A stretch of 33,256 nucleotides of DNA from Pseudoselenomonas ruminantium (GTDB taxonomy: Bacteria; Bacillota; Negativicutes; Selenomonadales; Selenomonadaceae), in assembly GCF_900142515.1 (NCBI RefSeq), contig NZ_FRBC01000029.1, positions 1-33,256 of the forward strand, written 5' to 3'. The notes under the pieces are model-generated. The model saw nothing but the letters and a program-made list of their open reading frames with translations, made no database searches and was not told where the DNA came from. Position numbers and translations under genes: made by a program. Every line of letters starts with the position of its first letter. The stretch's first letter is position 1. Positions 22,059 to 29,713 of the stretch are shown here, in pieces.

Positions 22059-22862
22059 TTAGTCGAGTTCATCATCAAGGTCGCTGGAAGAAGCAGCTAC
22101 GGCAGCACCAGCCGGAGCGGCAGCGACTTCCTGATATTTCGGGTTGAGCTGGATGTAAACCACAGCGCAAACGAGACCGATAACACCAAGAGCAACCAGG
22201 TTGAAGTCCGTGAATGCGGCAACAACGAAACCGAGGAAGAAGAACGGCATGAGGTACTGAGCGCCCATCATGTTAATAACCATTGCATAACCAACTACGA
22301 CGATGAAACCACCGGCAACCTGAAGACCACCAGAGATAACAGGCGGAATAGCGTTCAGCATGTCCTGAACAGCACCCGTACCAACCGTCATAGCAACGAG
22401 CAGTGCGGGGATACCAACGCGGAGCCCCTGCAGGATCAAAGCACCATAGTTGCAGAGGTCGATACCGAAGAGGTTACCCTGTTCAGCATAGTCATCAGCT
22501 TTGTGCTGGAATACCACGGAAATCGTCTTACAGATGATTGCCAGAACCTGACCAGCAGCAGCCAGCGGCATAGCGATAGCGATACCCGTTGCCACATCCT
22601 GATGACTGGCAACAACGAGGATCGTGGAAATAACGGAAGCCAGAGCTGCATCCGGTGCGATAGCAGCACCGATGTTCATCCAGCCCAAAGCCATCATTTC
22701 CAGAGTACCACCAATGATAATACCGGTTGTCATGTCGCCTAAGATAAGTCCAGTAACGGTGCACGCAATCAAAGGACGGTGCGTCTGCATTTCATCGAGG
22801 CAGGAACCCATACCTGCAATCGTGGCAAAAATAAAAATCAGCAAAACTTGCATAGTGCCCAT
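22059..22862 (-). CDS. manY: PTS mannose/fructose/sorbose family transporter subunit IIC
   Basis: IIC is the polytopic permease subunit. The sequence is strongly hydrophobic with about eight membrane stretches and the family's G-S-C-L-D-E-M-Q-T-H-R-P-L and G-G-T-L-E-M-M-A-L-G-W-M-N-I-G-A-A motifs. The last 25 or so residues form an unusual Ala/Pro/Ser-rich tail ending in an acidic D-L-D-D-E-L-D. I do not recall such a tail from better known members, and it resembles the acidic end of IIA here. The ATG at 22862 is preferred over the next one because GGAGG lies nine bases upstream. It is third in the operon, with an 82-base gap after IIB. Confidence 0.93.
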   Translation of the reverse strand: MGTMQVLLIFIFATIAGMGSCLDEMQTHRPLIACTVTGLILGDMTTGIIIGGTLEMMALGWMNIGAAIAPDAALASVISTILVVASHQDVATGIAIAMPLAAAGQVLAIICKTISVVFQHKADDYAEQGNLFGIDLCNYGALILQGLRVGIPALLVAMTVGTGAVQDMLNAIPPVISGGLQVAGGFIVVVGYAMVINMMGAQYLMPFFFLGFVVAAFTDFNLVALGVIGLVCAVVYIQLNPKYQEVAAAPAGAAVAASSSDLDDELD

Positions 22863-22944
22863 TATATATTCCCTCCATTATCTAATTCCCGCAGCGGCAG
22901 GCTGTCATACACCCCAACCTGCCGCCGCAAAAAAATACGGCCAA

Positions 22945-23421
22945 TTATTTGAGGACATCCATCAGCATGACTTTCTTATCCGTATCAACCTTGCGGATTT
23001 CCAGTTCGATGCCTTTTTCATTCAGTTTCTTGAAGGATTCGATATCCTTGTCATCCACGGAAACAGCACCCGTGATCTGATGCTTGCCTTCATGGAAGCT
23101 CATGCCGCCGATGTTGACGCTCTTGATATCCACACCATGTTCCACCATGTAGAGCACGCTGGTCGGATTCGTGAAGAGCAGCAGGCATTTCTCATTTTCA
23201 TATTTCGGGTTGTTGTAAACACGGACAGCCTTCTCAAGGTCAACCACATGGGACTTGATACCGGCCGGAGCAACCTGCTTCAGAAGCGTTGCGCGGATCG
23301 TGTCTTTTGCTACTTCGTCATCGCAGACGATAATACGGCTGCAGCCCGTAACCTTGGACCAAACGGTTGCTACCTGACCATGGATCAGACGGTCATCAAT
23401 TCTTGCAAGTACAATGTTCAT
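22945..23421 (-). CDS. PTS mannose/fructose/sorbose family transporter subunit IIB
   Basis: IIB takes the phosphate from IIA and passes it to the sugar. The phosphorylated residue is His14 in D-D-R-L-I-H-G-Q-V, the signature of mannose-class IIB. Other family features are I-I-V-C-D-D-E-V-A-K-D and the N-I-G-G-M-S-F segment. The length, 158 residues, is that of a stand-alone IIB; E. coli ManX fuses IIA and IIB, here they are separate. The ATG at 23421 shares its A with the last base of the IIA stop (TAATG), so the two are translationally coupled. An AGGAGG site also precedes it inside the IIA end. Confidence 0.93.
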   Translation of the reverse strand: MNIVLARIDDRLIHGQVATVWSKVTGCSRIIVCDDEVAKDTIRATLLKQVAPAGIKSHVVDLEKAVRVYNNPKYENEKCLLLFTNPTSVLYMVEHGVDIKSVNIGGMSFHEGKHQITGAVSVDDKDIESFKKLNEKGIELEIRKVDTDKKVMLMDVLK

Positions 23422-23852
23422 TATAAATCCTCCTCATCATCATCGGCGATCTGGCTGGCATGGAAAGTCTGCAGGCCGTTCTTGCCGGCTTCTACAGCGC
23501 GCTCCATAAGAGCCTTGATATCGGAACCATCATCAGCCAGCTGAGCGCTGCACATCTCGATGAGCATGGGCAGGTTCACGCCGGTCACAATACCATACTT
23601 CTCATTGCTGATTACCAGACGGCAGGCAGCGTTGTAGGGGCTGCCACCGAACAGGTCGTTCAGGAACAGCACGCCATCATCACAGTTCAGGTCTTTGATG
23701 GCAGCTTCATATTTTGCTACCACATCATCCGGACCTTCACCGGGCACCAGCGTAACTGCTGCTACATTCTTCTGCTCACCACAGATCATCTCGCAGGAAC
23801 GAACCAGTTCCTCGGCGAAGATGCCGTGCGTACCAACAATAATACCAAACAT
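23421..23852 (-). CDS. PTS mannose/fructose/sorbose family transporter subunit IIA
   Basis: IIA accepts phosphate from HPr on His9, in M-F-G-I-I-V-G-T-H-G-I-F-A. L-F-L-N-D-L-F-G-G-S-P-Y-N-A-A identifies the mannose-class IIA fold. The 143-residue protein ends in an acidic I-A-D-D-D-E-E-D-L tail. The ATG at 23852 is chosen because AGGAGG lies eight bases upstream; the ATG two codons earlier is only two bases from it. It is the first gene of the PTS operon, behind a sigma-54 promoter at 23941-23956. Besides transport, such IIA proteins can control the PTS-responsive domains of the adjacent LevR-type activator. Confidence 0.92.
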   Translation of the reverse strand: MFGIIVGTHGIFAEELVRSCEMICGEQKNVAAVTLVPGEGPDDVVAKYEAAIKDLNCDDGVLFLNDLFGGSPYNAACRLVISNEKYGIVTGVNLPMLIEMCSAQLADDGSDIKALMERAVEAGKNGLQTFHASQIADDDEEDL

Positions 23853-23940
23853 TCTCATTACCTCCTAAAATCTTTTCCCCTCATGATTTATGATTGAATC
23901 TGAACGTTTTTGGCTTATTTTGCCTTACGCCCCTATATAA

Positions 23941-23956
23941 TGCAAACAGCGTGCCA
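23941..23956 (-). promoter_or_regulatory. Sigma-54 (-24/-12) promoter of the PTS operon
   Basis: The minus strand reads TGGCACGCTGTTTGCA, a full match to the -24/-12 consensus TGGCACG-N4-TTGCA. It lies 90 bases before the IIA start. The adjacent gene encodes a sigma-54 activator, so the pairing is consistent. Confidence 0.93.
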
Positions 23957-23963
23957 ACTTTGT

Positions 23964-24089
23964 GTATCAAAAACGAAATTTTATCTTTTCGTTTGTTTTT
24001 CCCGCGTTTTTCACTTATTTTTCATAAAGAATTTTTGTTTATGATACTATTAATATTGTTTTGATACACTTTAATACACATTTCGATAC
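23964..24089 (-). promoter_or_regulatory. Upstream activator boxes (GATAC/GTATC) of the PTS promoter
   Basis: On the plus strand GATAC occurs at 24043-24047, 24063-24067 and 24085-24089, with AATAC at 24073-24077, spaced about 10 to 20 bases; GTATC at 23964-23968 lies just behind the -24 element. TTCGATACTCTT (24083-24094), GTATCAAAAA and TGTGTATCA recur at the activator gene's own promoter. They are the likely binding sites of the LevR-type protein. The gene-free stretch 23853-24168 holds only these sites, the promoter and a terminator. Confidence 0.65.
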
Positions 24090-24119
24090 TCTTTCGCGAA
24101 AAATTACGCCTATCACGGC

Positions 24120-24158
24120 AAAAAAAATACACTATGACAAATGTCATTGTCATAGTGT
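24120..24158 (-). terminator. Terminator of the LevR-type activator gene
   Basis: On the minus strand ACACTATGACA and TGTCATAGTGT pair over an eight-base loop, then run into TATTTTTTTT, ten bases after the stop. Confidence 0.9.
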
Positions 24159-24168
24159 TTCATCTGTA

Positions 24169-26973
24169 TCAGAGCATATTGGCCATAAAGTAATACTCAT
24201 CCTCATCAAAACGTAATTTCAACGTTTCGTCAAAGATGACCGCCGCTTTTTTCAGCGCGGCTAATTTCCGTTCATCTACCAGCGACTTGTCTTCCTTATA
24301 GACCAGCGGACTTCTGGTGACCACCCGCTCCAGTGCGCAGCCACAGTGCACCAACAGACGTACCCGCAAAGGATTGGAAAGTTTCAATTGCAGGTCATTT
24401 TCCAGGGAGCGGTCAAACTCCCAGAGCACGCTCATAATCTTGGCCGGATTCAGATAGGTAAGGAAACGCTGCAGAGATTCTTCGCAAAGACGCTGCACCA
24501 CCATATTGCCTTTGCCTTCGCTTTGCGGTATCTTCGCCTCAATGGCGGTTTCGCTGGCAAAGACCAGTTCCGTGAGCCGCCGCTCCCCTTCGCCGTCAAT
24601 CAACTGTTCCAGCGGAATAAAGGGAATGCTCATCTCCGGCTTTTTCATGCCGACCGCCGCTACCAGCTTGTATTCCTTGGCAATCTCCTCCAGACGCTCC
24701 TCTAGATGGATCACGCCTACAGGGATAACCTCGATGATCCGCCCCGCATGACGCAGCACATCCTCCACCAGCGCCTTTATCTTCATCGCCGCGCCATGGC
24801 CGGAGGAACAGATGGTCACAATGGCCTCCTGTGTATTAGCTGGAACTTCATGTGTATCAACAGCCTCATAGCCCTTGAAACTCAACAGGGATTCATAGAT
24901 GCTGTCCAGATCCATGCCCGCAATATCCACCTTGCGCATGGCCTCCAGAATAAGCGGCGTGGAGACCATATCCAAAGTGCGCACGGGAATCTTGAGCCGC
25001 TCGGAAAGCAGGGCACCAATATTGCAGAGGGACCCCATATCCGCAAGGATCAATACCCCCTTCTGACATTCCATGCCCTTGAGCATAGCCGCCGTCTGCT
25101 CCAGAATATCCTGCGGATTGACCTCCAGCGGCATATCGATGGCGATGATATTGGTATCCGTGGAACTGAACAGACGTTTGGCCACATCCACCATCGAACT
25201 TGCCGTAGCTTTGCCATGCGTGGCCACAAGGATGATGATCTTTTCCTCCAGTTCGTCATCATCTGCCGATTCCAGCAACAAGGCGATATATTCGATTTCT
25301 GCCTGCGGCACGCTCACATGGTAGTGTTTTTCAATCAGTGTGCCGATTTCCTCAGCCACCCGCATATAATCGGAATCCTTCGGGATAGCGCCTTCAATCT
25401 CTGTATATGGGATTGTCTCCTGCGCCTTGACGCGTTTCAGGAACGCCGACAGATGCAGGCTGAAGGCATAGAGGAAACGGTCGCGGTAACTGCGGTTCAG
25501 ACGCTTCTGCACATAGAGGGAAATCTGCTCGGAAAAGTCCACCAAAGCCTCATCCACAATCTTCAGCAAACGCTCCCGCGTGGTCATATTGACAGAATGC
25601 TTCTTATTATATAATTCCTTGACGTAGACATTCACATCCGTAGCCACGATCTGCTTGATGAGCTCATCGCTGATGCCCTCACCTTTGAGCAGGGCGACTT
25701 TATCCTCTACGACCTGATAAAGATTGAAGCCTTCCTTGCTGTTCTCATCATCCAGCTTGAACTTGCCCCCTGGCGGCGAAACCAGCAAAGGCTCGCTGAC
25801 ATACTGCGTAAGTTCCGCCAATGCCTGCCGGTTAGCTGAAAGCGTCAGCAGACCATCCCGCACGCTGGGCGGCAGCATCCGAAAATCCGCCTCGATGAAG
25901 CTGGGATTATCAATGCCATTCAGGAACGCCTGCGCACAGAGCAATTTGATATTGGACTTGAGCTGGCCCACATTGCCGCTGCCAATACTGCCAATCAGCG
26001 CCTTGACCGCTTCCACGCTGATGCGCACAGGTTTCTTGACGCGCTGGGCCTCTTCCATGAAGAGCAGTTTCAGGATATCCAGCTTCTCCTCCAAGGTACG
26101 CTCCGACAGCGGCTTGATGGTGATGATATTCGGTATGCGCCGCACAAAGGTTTTCGTCAGCGCTGAATTGGGGTCTTCCGTCGTTGCCCCGATAATCAAC
26201 ACCTTGGCCCTGCGGCTGCGAGTGGTTTCCCCCAACCGGTTGAAGGTCCCCGTATCCATGAAATAAAAAATCATTTCCTGGCCTTCCGGCGGCAGGCGAT
26301 GGATCTCATCGAGGAACAATACGCCACCATCAGCCTCTTCCACCAGGCCAGCCTTCGCTGAATCCGCCCCGGTGAAAGCCCCTTTGATATGGCCAAACAC
26401 ATGGGAAATCAACAGCTGCGGATTATTATAGTAATCGGCGCAGTTGAAGGTGATAAAAGGAGCCTCCTCCCCAAAACGCTTCATCGCCTTGCCATAGGCA
26501 AACATCATATGGGCAAAGAGAGTTTTGCCTACGCCGGTCTGGCCCACAATCAAGGTATGCAGGCCATCCGGCGGATAGAGGATGGCCGCCTTGCCCTGTT
26601 CCACCTGACGCTTGAGGCTCTTATCCGCTCCAATCAGCCGGGCAAAGGGATTGACTTCCTCCTCGGCCTCACTGCCAAAGAGCCGCTTGCACTCTTCTAC
26701 ATCCCGGAACTGCAACGGTCCCTGCCCCAGTTCACTGCCTAGAGCTTCTGCCAAGGTTTCCTTATCAAAATACCGCACAGGCCGCCCCGTAAACTTGATG
26801 ATCTTGTCCTGTCGATGCAGTTCGTTCAATTCCTTGGACACATTATTGCGCAAGATGTCCAACTCATCGGCGATTTCCTGAGCGTCAAAACCAATCTGCC
26901 CTGTCAGTACTTTGACCTCAAACTTCTCCGACTGTTCCTTGATATATTGATAAATGCGTTCGCTACGCTTCAA
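24169..26973 (-). CDS. levR: LevR/ManR-type sigma-54-dependent, PTS-controlled transcriptional activator
   Basis: The 934-residue protein has an N-terminal winged HTH (about 1-70). An AAA+ sigma-54-interaction domain follows (about 105-350) with Walker A G-Q-T-G-V-G-K-T (144-151), the sigma-54 contact loop G-A-F-T-G-A (198-203) and L-F-L-D-E-I-H. Then come a PRD (about 455-555), a mannose-type EIIA domain (I-I-L-V-A-T-H-G-K-A, from about 580), an EIIB-like domain and a second PRD. This is the LevR order. Phosphorylation of the PRDs by HPr or PTS enzymes tunes activity to sugar supply. The TTG start at 26973 follows GAAGGGGAG. It sits directly upstream of the PTS operon on the same strand, which has a perfect sigma-54 promoter, so that operon is the evident target. 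Its own sigma-70 promoter carries the same boxes, pointing to autoregulation. Confidence 0.93.
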   Translation of the reverse strand: MKRSERIYQYIKEQSEKFEVKVLTGQIGFDAQEIADELDILRNNVSKELNELHRQDKIIKFTGRPVRYFDKETLAEALGSELGQGPLQFRDVEECKRLFGSEAEEEVNPFARLIGADKSLKRQVEQGKAAILYPPDGLHTLIVGQTGVGKTLFAHMMFAYGKAMKRFGEEAPFITFNCADYYNNPQLLISHVFGHIKGAFTGADSAKAGLVEEADGGVLFLDEIHRLPPEGQEMIFYFMDTGTFNRLGETTRSRRAKVLIIGATTEDPNSALTKTFVRRIPNIITIKPLSERTLEEKLDILKLLFMEEAQRVKKPVRISVEAVKALIGSIGSGNVGQLKSNIKLLCAQAFLNGIDNPSFIEADFRMLPPSVRDGLLTLSANRQALAELTQYVSEPLLVSPPGGKFKLDDENSKEGFNLYQVVEDKVALLKGEGISDELIKQIVATDVNVYVKELYNKKHSVNMTTRERLLKIVDEALVDFSEQISLYVQKRLNRSYRDRFLYAFSLHLSAFLKRVKAQETIPYTEIEGAIPKDSDYMRVAEEIGTLIEKHYHVSVPQAEIEYIALLLESADDDELEEKIIILVATHGKATASSMVDVAKRLFSSTDTNIIAIDMPLEVNPQDILEQTAAMLKGMECQKGVLILADMGSLCNIGALLSERLKIPVRTLDMVSTPLILEAMRKVDIAGMDLDSIYESLLSFKGYEAVDTHEVPANTQEAIVTICSSGHGAAMKIKALVEDVLRHAGRIIEVIPVGVIHLEERLEEIAKEYKLVAAVGMKKPEMSIPFIPLEQLIDGEGERRLTELVFASETAIEAKIPQSEGKGNMVVQRLCEESLQRFLTYLNPAKIMSVLWEFDRSLENDLQLKLSNPLRVRLLVHCGCALERVVTRSPLVYKEDKSLVDERKLAALKKAAVIFDETLKLRFDEDEYYFMANML

Positions 26974-26976
26974 TGT

Positions 26977-27034
26977 GTATCACTCCCCTTCGATACTCTT
27001 CGTACATCATATAACAGAGTATCAAAAAAGGCAA
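26977..27034 (-). promoter_or_regulatory. Sigma-70 promoter of the activator gene with three GATAC/GTATC boxes
   Basis: On the minus strand TTGCCT (27034-27029) and TATGAT (27011-27006) are 17 bases apart. One box (GTATC, plus strand 27019-27023) lies between -35 and -10. A second (26992-26996) lies just past the expected start site, and a third (26977-26981) borders the ribosome site. The first two form a GATACTC-N18-GAGTATC dyad. Confidence 0.65.
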
Positions 27035-27104
27035 GATAAACAAGATTGCCACAAAATCCACCAGTCAGGCAAAAAAAATATAATTTTTCCGTACCATTTG
27101 TTCC

Positions 27105-27134
27105 TTGTAACCTATGGGTTACCTATGCTATAAT
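27105..27134 (+). promoter_or_regulatory. Promoter of the DUF1858 gene with internal palindrome
   Basis: TTGTAA (27105-27110) and TATAAT (27129-27134) are 18 bases apart. Between and over them lies the perfect dyad GTAACC-TATG-GGTTAC (27107-27122), placed where a repressor would block RNA polymerase. Confidence 0.7.
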
Positions 27135-27189
27135 GCGATTGGTTAGTTGAGTTAGTTTTATCGCGTATTACGCATAGGAGGATTTTATA

Positions 27190-27393
27190 ATGGCTATCAC
27201 TAAAGATATGAGCATTCTCGAAGTTGTGCAGAAGTACCCGGACACGGTTGATGTATTCGTCAACGCTGGCATGGGCTGCCTGGGCTGCGCTGCCGCTCAC
27301 TTCGAAAACATCGAACAGGGCGCTATGGCTCACGGCATCGACATCGATGCCCTGATCAGCAACCTCAACGAGGCTGTTGGCGCTGAAGCATAA
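27190..27393 (+). CDS. DUF1858 domain protein (hybrid-cluster-associated redox disulfide family)
   Basis: This 67-residue protein is a stand-alone DUF1858 domain: I-T-K-D-M-S-I-L-E-V-V-Q-K-Y-P, then V-D-V-F-V-N-A-G-M-G-C-L-G-C, and a helical end. The C-x-x-C pair (G-C-L-G-C) is the proposed redox-active disulfide. The TIGR03980 group is found beside or fused to hybrid cluster (prismane) proteins in anaerobes and may handle nitrosative or redox stress, but its biochemistry is not proven. No hybrid cluster protein is in this window. The ATG at 27190 has AGGAGG upstream. Codon use is strongly biased (GGC, GCT, AAC), which together with the strong promoter and terminator suggests high expression. 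Confidence 0.88.
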   Translation: MAITKDMSILEVVQKYPDTVDVFVNAGMGCLGCAAAHFENIEQGAMAHGIDIDALISNLNEAVGAEA

Positions 27394-27400
27394 GCTTACG

Positions 27401-27464
27401 GAATAGCAAAAAAGACTGATGAAAGTACCTATGTGCTTTCATCAGTCTTTTTTATTGCTATTCG
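27401..27464 (+). terminator. Large bidirectional terminator between the DUF1858 gene and recD2
   Basis: AAAAAAGACTGATGAAAG and CTTTCATCAGTCTTTTTT pair over an 18-bp stem with a ten-base loop. Outer GAATAGCAA/TTGCTATTC arms extend it further with a small bulge, reaching into the last codons of recD2. A-runs on one side and T-runs on the other let it work in both directions. Confidence 0.93.
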
Positions 27465-29683
27465 TTCAAGGCTCCTGCCAGTCTTTCCGCCAGCAGGGTA
27501 TAGCGCTTGCGGGTACGGTCGTTCGTGACGGCCGTATTCAGCGCCGCTTTGTTTCCCAACAGGATCACCTGTTGGCTGGCTCTTGTTACGGCCGTATAAA
27601 GAAGATTCCGTTGCAGCATGATATAGTGACCGGAAGTCAGGGGCAGAATGATGACCGGGTATTCGCTGCCCTGACTCTTATGCACGCTCATGGCATAGGC
27701 CAGCTGCAATTCCACCAGTTCATTTTTCTCATAGTCCACTTCTAAATCTTCACTGAACTTCACCGTGAGATGATTCGCCTCCACCGCGGTGATGAAGCCG
27801 ATATCACCGTTGAAGACCATCTTCGTATAGTTGTTCTTCGTCTGCATCACCTTATCTCCCAGCCGGAAGGTACGGACGCTGTTCTTATATTCGGCCTTGT
27901 ATTCGGTAGGGGGATTCAGAGCCGCCTGCAGGAGCTTGTTGAGATTTTCCACGCCGCATTCCTGCCGATGCATCGGTGAAAGCACCTGCACATCCGTCAG
28001 CGGATTCCACCCTTGCCGGGGCAGGACTTCCACACAGAGTCTCACGATATTCTGTGCCACTTCCACAGGATCGGCGATCTCCCAGAACTGGAAATCTCCC
28101 TCCGGTTTGCACAAGGGAAGCCGCCCTGCATTGATGGCATGTGCATTGAGTACAATGGTGCTCTCCTCGTTCTGACGGTAGACTTCCGTGAGGCGCACAG
28201 CCGGAATCACCTTGGATCGCAGGATATCCTTGAGCACCGATCCCGGCCCTACAGCAGGCAGCTGGTCAACGTCACCGACGAGGATCACATGACAGCCATC
28301 GGGCACCGCATCCAGGAAATGCTGCATGAGCACGATATCCATCATAGAAACCTCATCGAGGATGATTGCATCAGCCTCCAACTGCTCATCGGCATCCTTG
28401 GCAAACATGGAGGCACCATCCTCCTGCCTGCCGCCCTGAGCTTCGAGCATCCGGTGCACCGTCATGGTCTTGCGGCCTGTAGCTTCCGCCAGACGTTTAG
28501 CAGCGCGTCCTGTCGGCGCCCCTAAGAGGATTTCCAGTCCCGCCATTTCCAGCAGGTCGATCATCCCCCGCACCACCGTGGTCTTGCCTGTACCGGGCCC
28601 ACCGGTCAGCACCAGGATGCCATGCGTCAAGGCTGCGGCCAGCGCTTCTTTCTGGGCCTTTGCCAAATCAAGACCGGTCAGTTCCTCCCAATGCGCAATC
28701 ATGCCCTCAGGATTCTCCACATCGAGCACATCCGCATAACGCTGCAAGTACAACAGCTTGCGGGCAACTTTTTTCTCCGCCCGATAAAGATATGGCGAAT
28801 AGATCAGCGTGCTCCCGCCTACAGCTTCCGTGGCCAGCCGTTGCATCTTCAACTGCTTTTTGAGCACTTCACCTACTCTCAACGGATCAACCCGCAAGAG
28901 TTTCGCGGTCCGTTCAATCAGCGGTTCTTCTGGGATACAACAATGACCGCTCAGGGAAATCTGCTGCAAGGCATAATCAATGCCTGCGGCCACGCGATTT
29001 TCATCATCCCCGGCCATGCCGAGACTGGCGGCAATGGCATCGGCAGTGGCAAAGCCAATGCCTTCCACTTCCTGCGCCAGCTTATAGGGATGATTTTCCA
29101 AGACCTCCAGCGCAAAAGAACTGTACTTCTTGAAGATCCGGGCTGCCAATGCTCCGGATACGTTATGGCTCTCCAGCCATAGCATGATTTCCCGCAGTTC
29201 CGACTGCGAAGTATACGAAGCGACGATTTTCTGCGCCGTCTTTTTGCCAATGCCTTCCACCGTTTCCAATAGTTTCGGCCTCTGTTCGATAATATCCAGC
29301 GTATCTGCACCGAACTTGGCCACCAGGCGCTTGGCCATAGCCGGCCCCACACCATCAATCACACCGGAAGCCAGAAAGCGTTCAATGCCCTCCACACTGG
29401 TGGGTGCTTCCAGACGGAGGCTCGTGGCTTTGAACTGCTGGCCGAAACGAGGATGCGTAACCCATGAACCCGTCAAATGTACCTGTTGGCCGACCAGAGG
29501 CGGTTCACACCCTACGGTCACCGTAATGCGGCTGTTCTGTCCGGAAGGCTGCAAGCGGAACACAGCGAATTTTCCGTCCTCACTGGCAAAGATAATGCTG
29601 TCAACCAGTCCCTCAAGCTCTTCCTGTCCGGCATTGGATGCAAAGCCCAATGCCATCTGTTCGTTTTCCTTATTATATGCCAT
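27458..29683 (-). CDS. recD2: ATP-dependent RecD2-like DNA helicase
   Basis: RecD2 is a stand-alone 5'-3' superfamily 1B helicase of bacteria, involved in replication-fork and DNA-damage handling. The 741-residue protein has the family's N-terminal region with OB-like and helix-hairpin-helix units (V-E-G-I-E-R-F-L-A-S-G, V-E-G-I-G-K-K-T-A, V-E-G-I-G-F-A-T-A-D-A-I). The helicase core follows, with Walker A G-G-P-G-T-G-K-T-T, I-L-D-E-V-S-M-M-D, V-G-D-V-D-Q-L-P-A-V-G-P-G-S and the C-terminal A-M-S-V-H-K-S-Q-G-S-E and Y-T-A-V-T-R-A. The ATG at 29683 follows AGAAGGGAG. It lies 30 bases after the ABC-F gene and probably shares its message. The last codons form part of a terminator stem. Confidence 0.94.
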   Translation of the reverse strand: MAYNKENEQMALGFASNAGQEELEGLVDSIIFASEDGKFAVFRLQPSGQNSRITVTVGCEPPLVGQQVHLTGSWVTHPRFGQQFKATSLRLEAPTSVEGIERFLASGVIDGVGPAMAKRLVAKFGADTLDIIEQRPKLLETVEGIGKKTAQKIVASYTSQSELREIMLWLESHNVSGALAARIFKKYSSFALEVLENHPYKLAQEVEGIGFATADAIAASLGMAGDDENRVAAGIDYALQQISLSGHCCIPEEPLIERTAKLLRVDPLRVGEVLKKQLKMQRLATEAVGGSTLIYSPYLYRAEKKVARKLLYLQRYADVLDVENPEGMIAHWEELTGLDLAKAQKEALAAALTHGILVLTGGPGTGKTTVVRGMIDLLEMAGLEILLGAPTGRAAKRLAEATGRKTMTVHRMLEAQGGRQEDGASMFAKDADEQLEADAIILDEVSMMDIVLMQHFLDAVPDGCHVILVGDVDQLPAVGPGSVLKDILRSKVIPAVRLTEVYRQNEESTIVLNAHAINAGRLPLCKPEGDFQFWEIADPVEVAQNIVRLCVEVLPRQGWNPLTDVQVLSPMHRQECGVENLNKLLQAALNPPTEYKAEYKNSVRTFRLGDKVMQTKNNYTKMVFNGDIGFITAVEANHLTVKFSEDLEVDYEKNELVELQLAYAMSVHKSQGSEYPVIILPLTSGHYIMLQRNLLYTAVTRASQQVILLGNKAALNTAVTNDRTRKRYTLLAERLAGALNE

Positions 29684-29713
29684 TATCTTTGCTCCCTTCT
29701 GCCATTGCCAACC

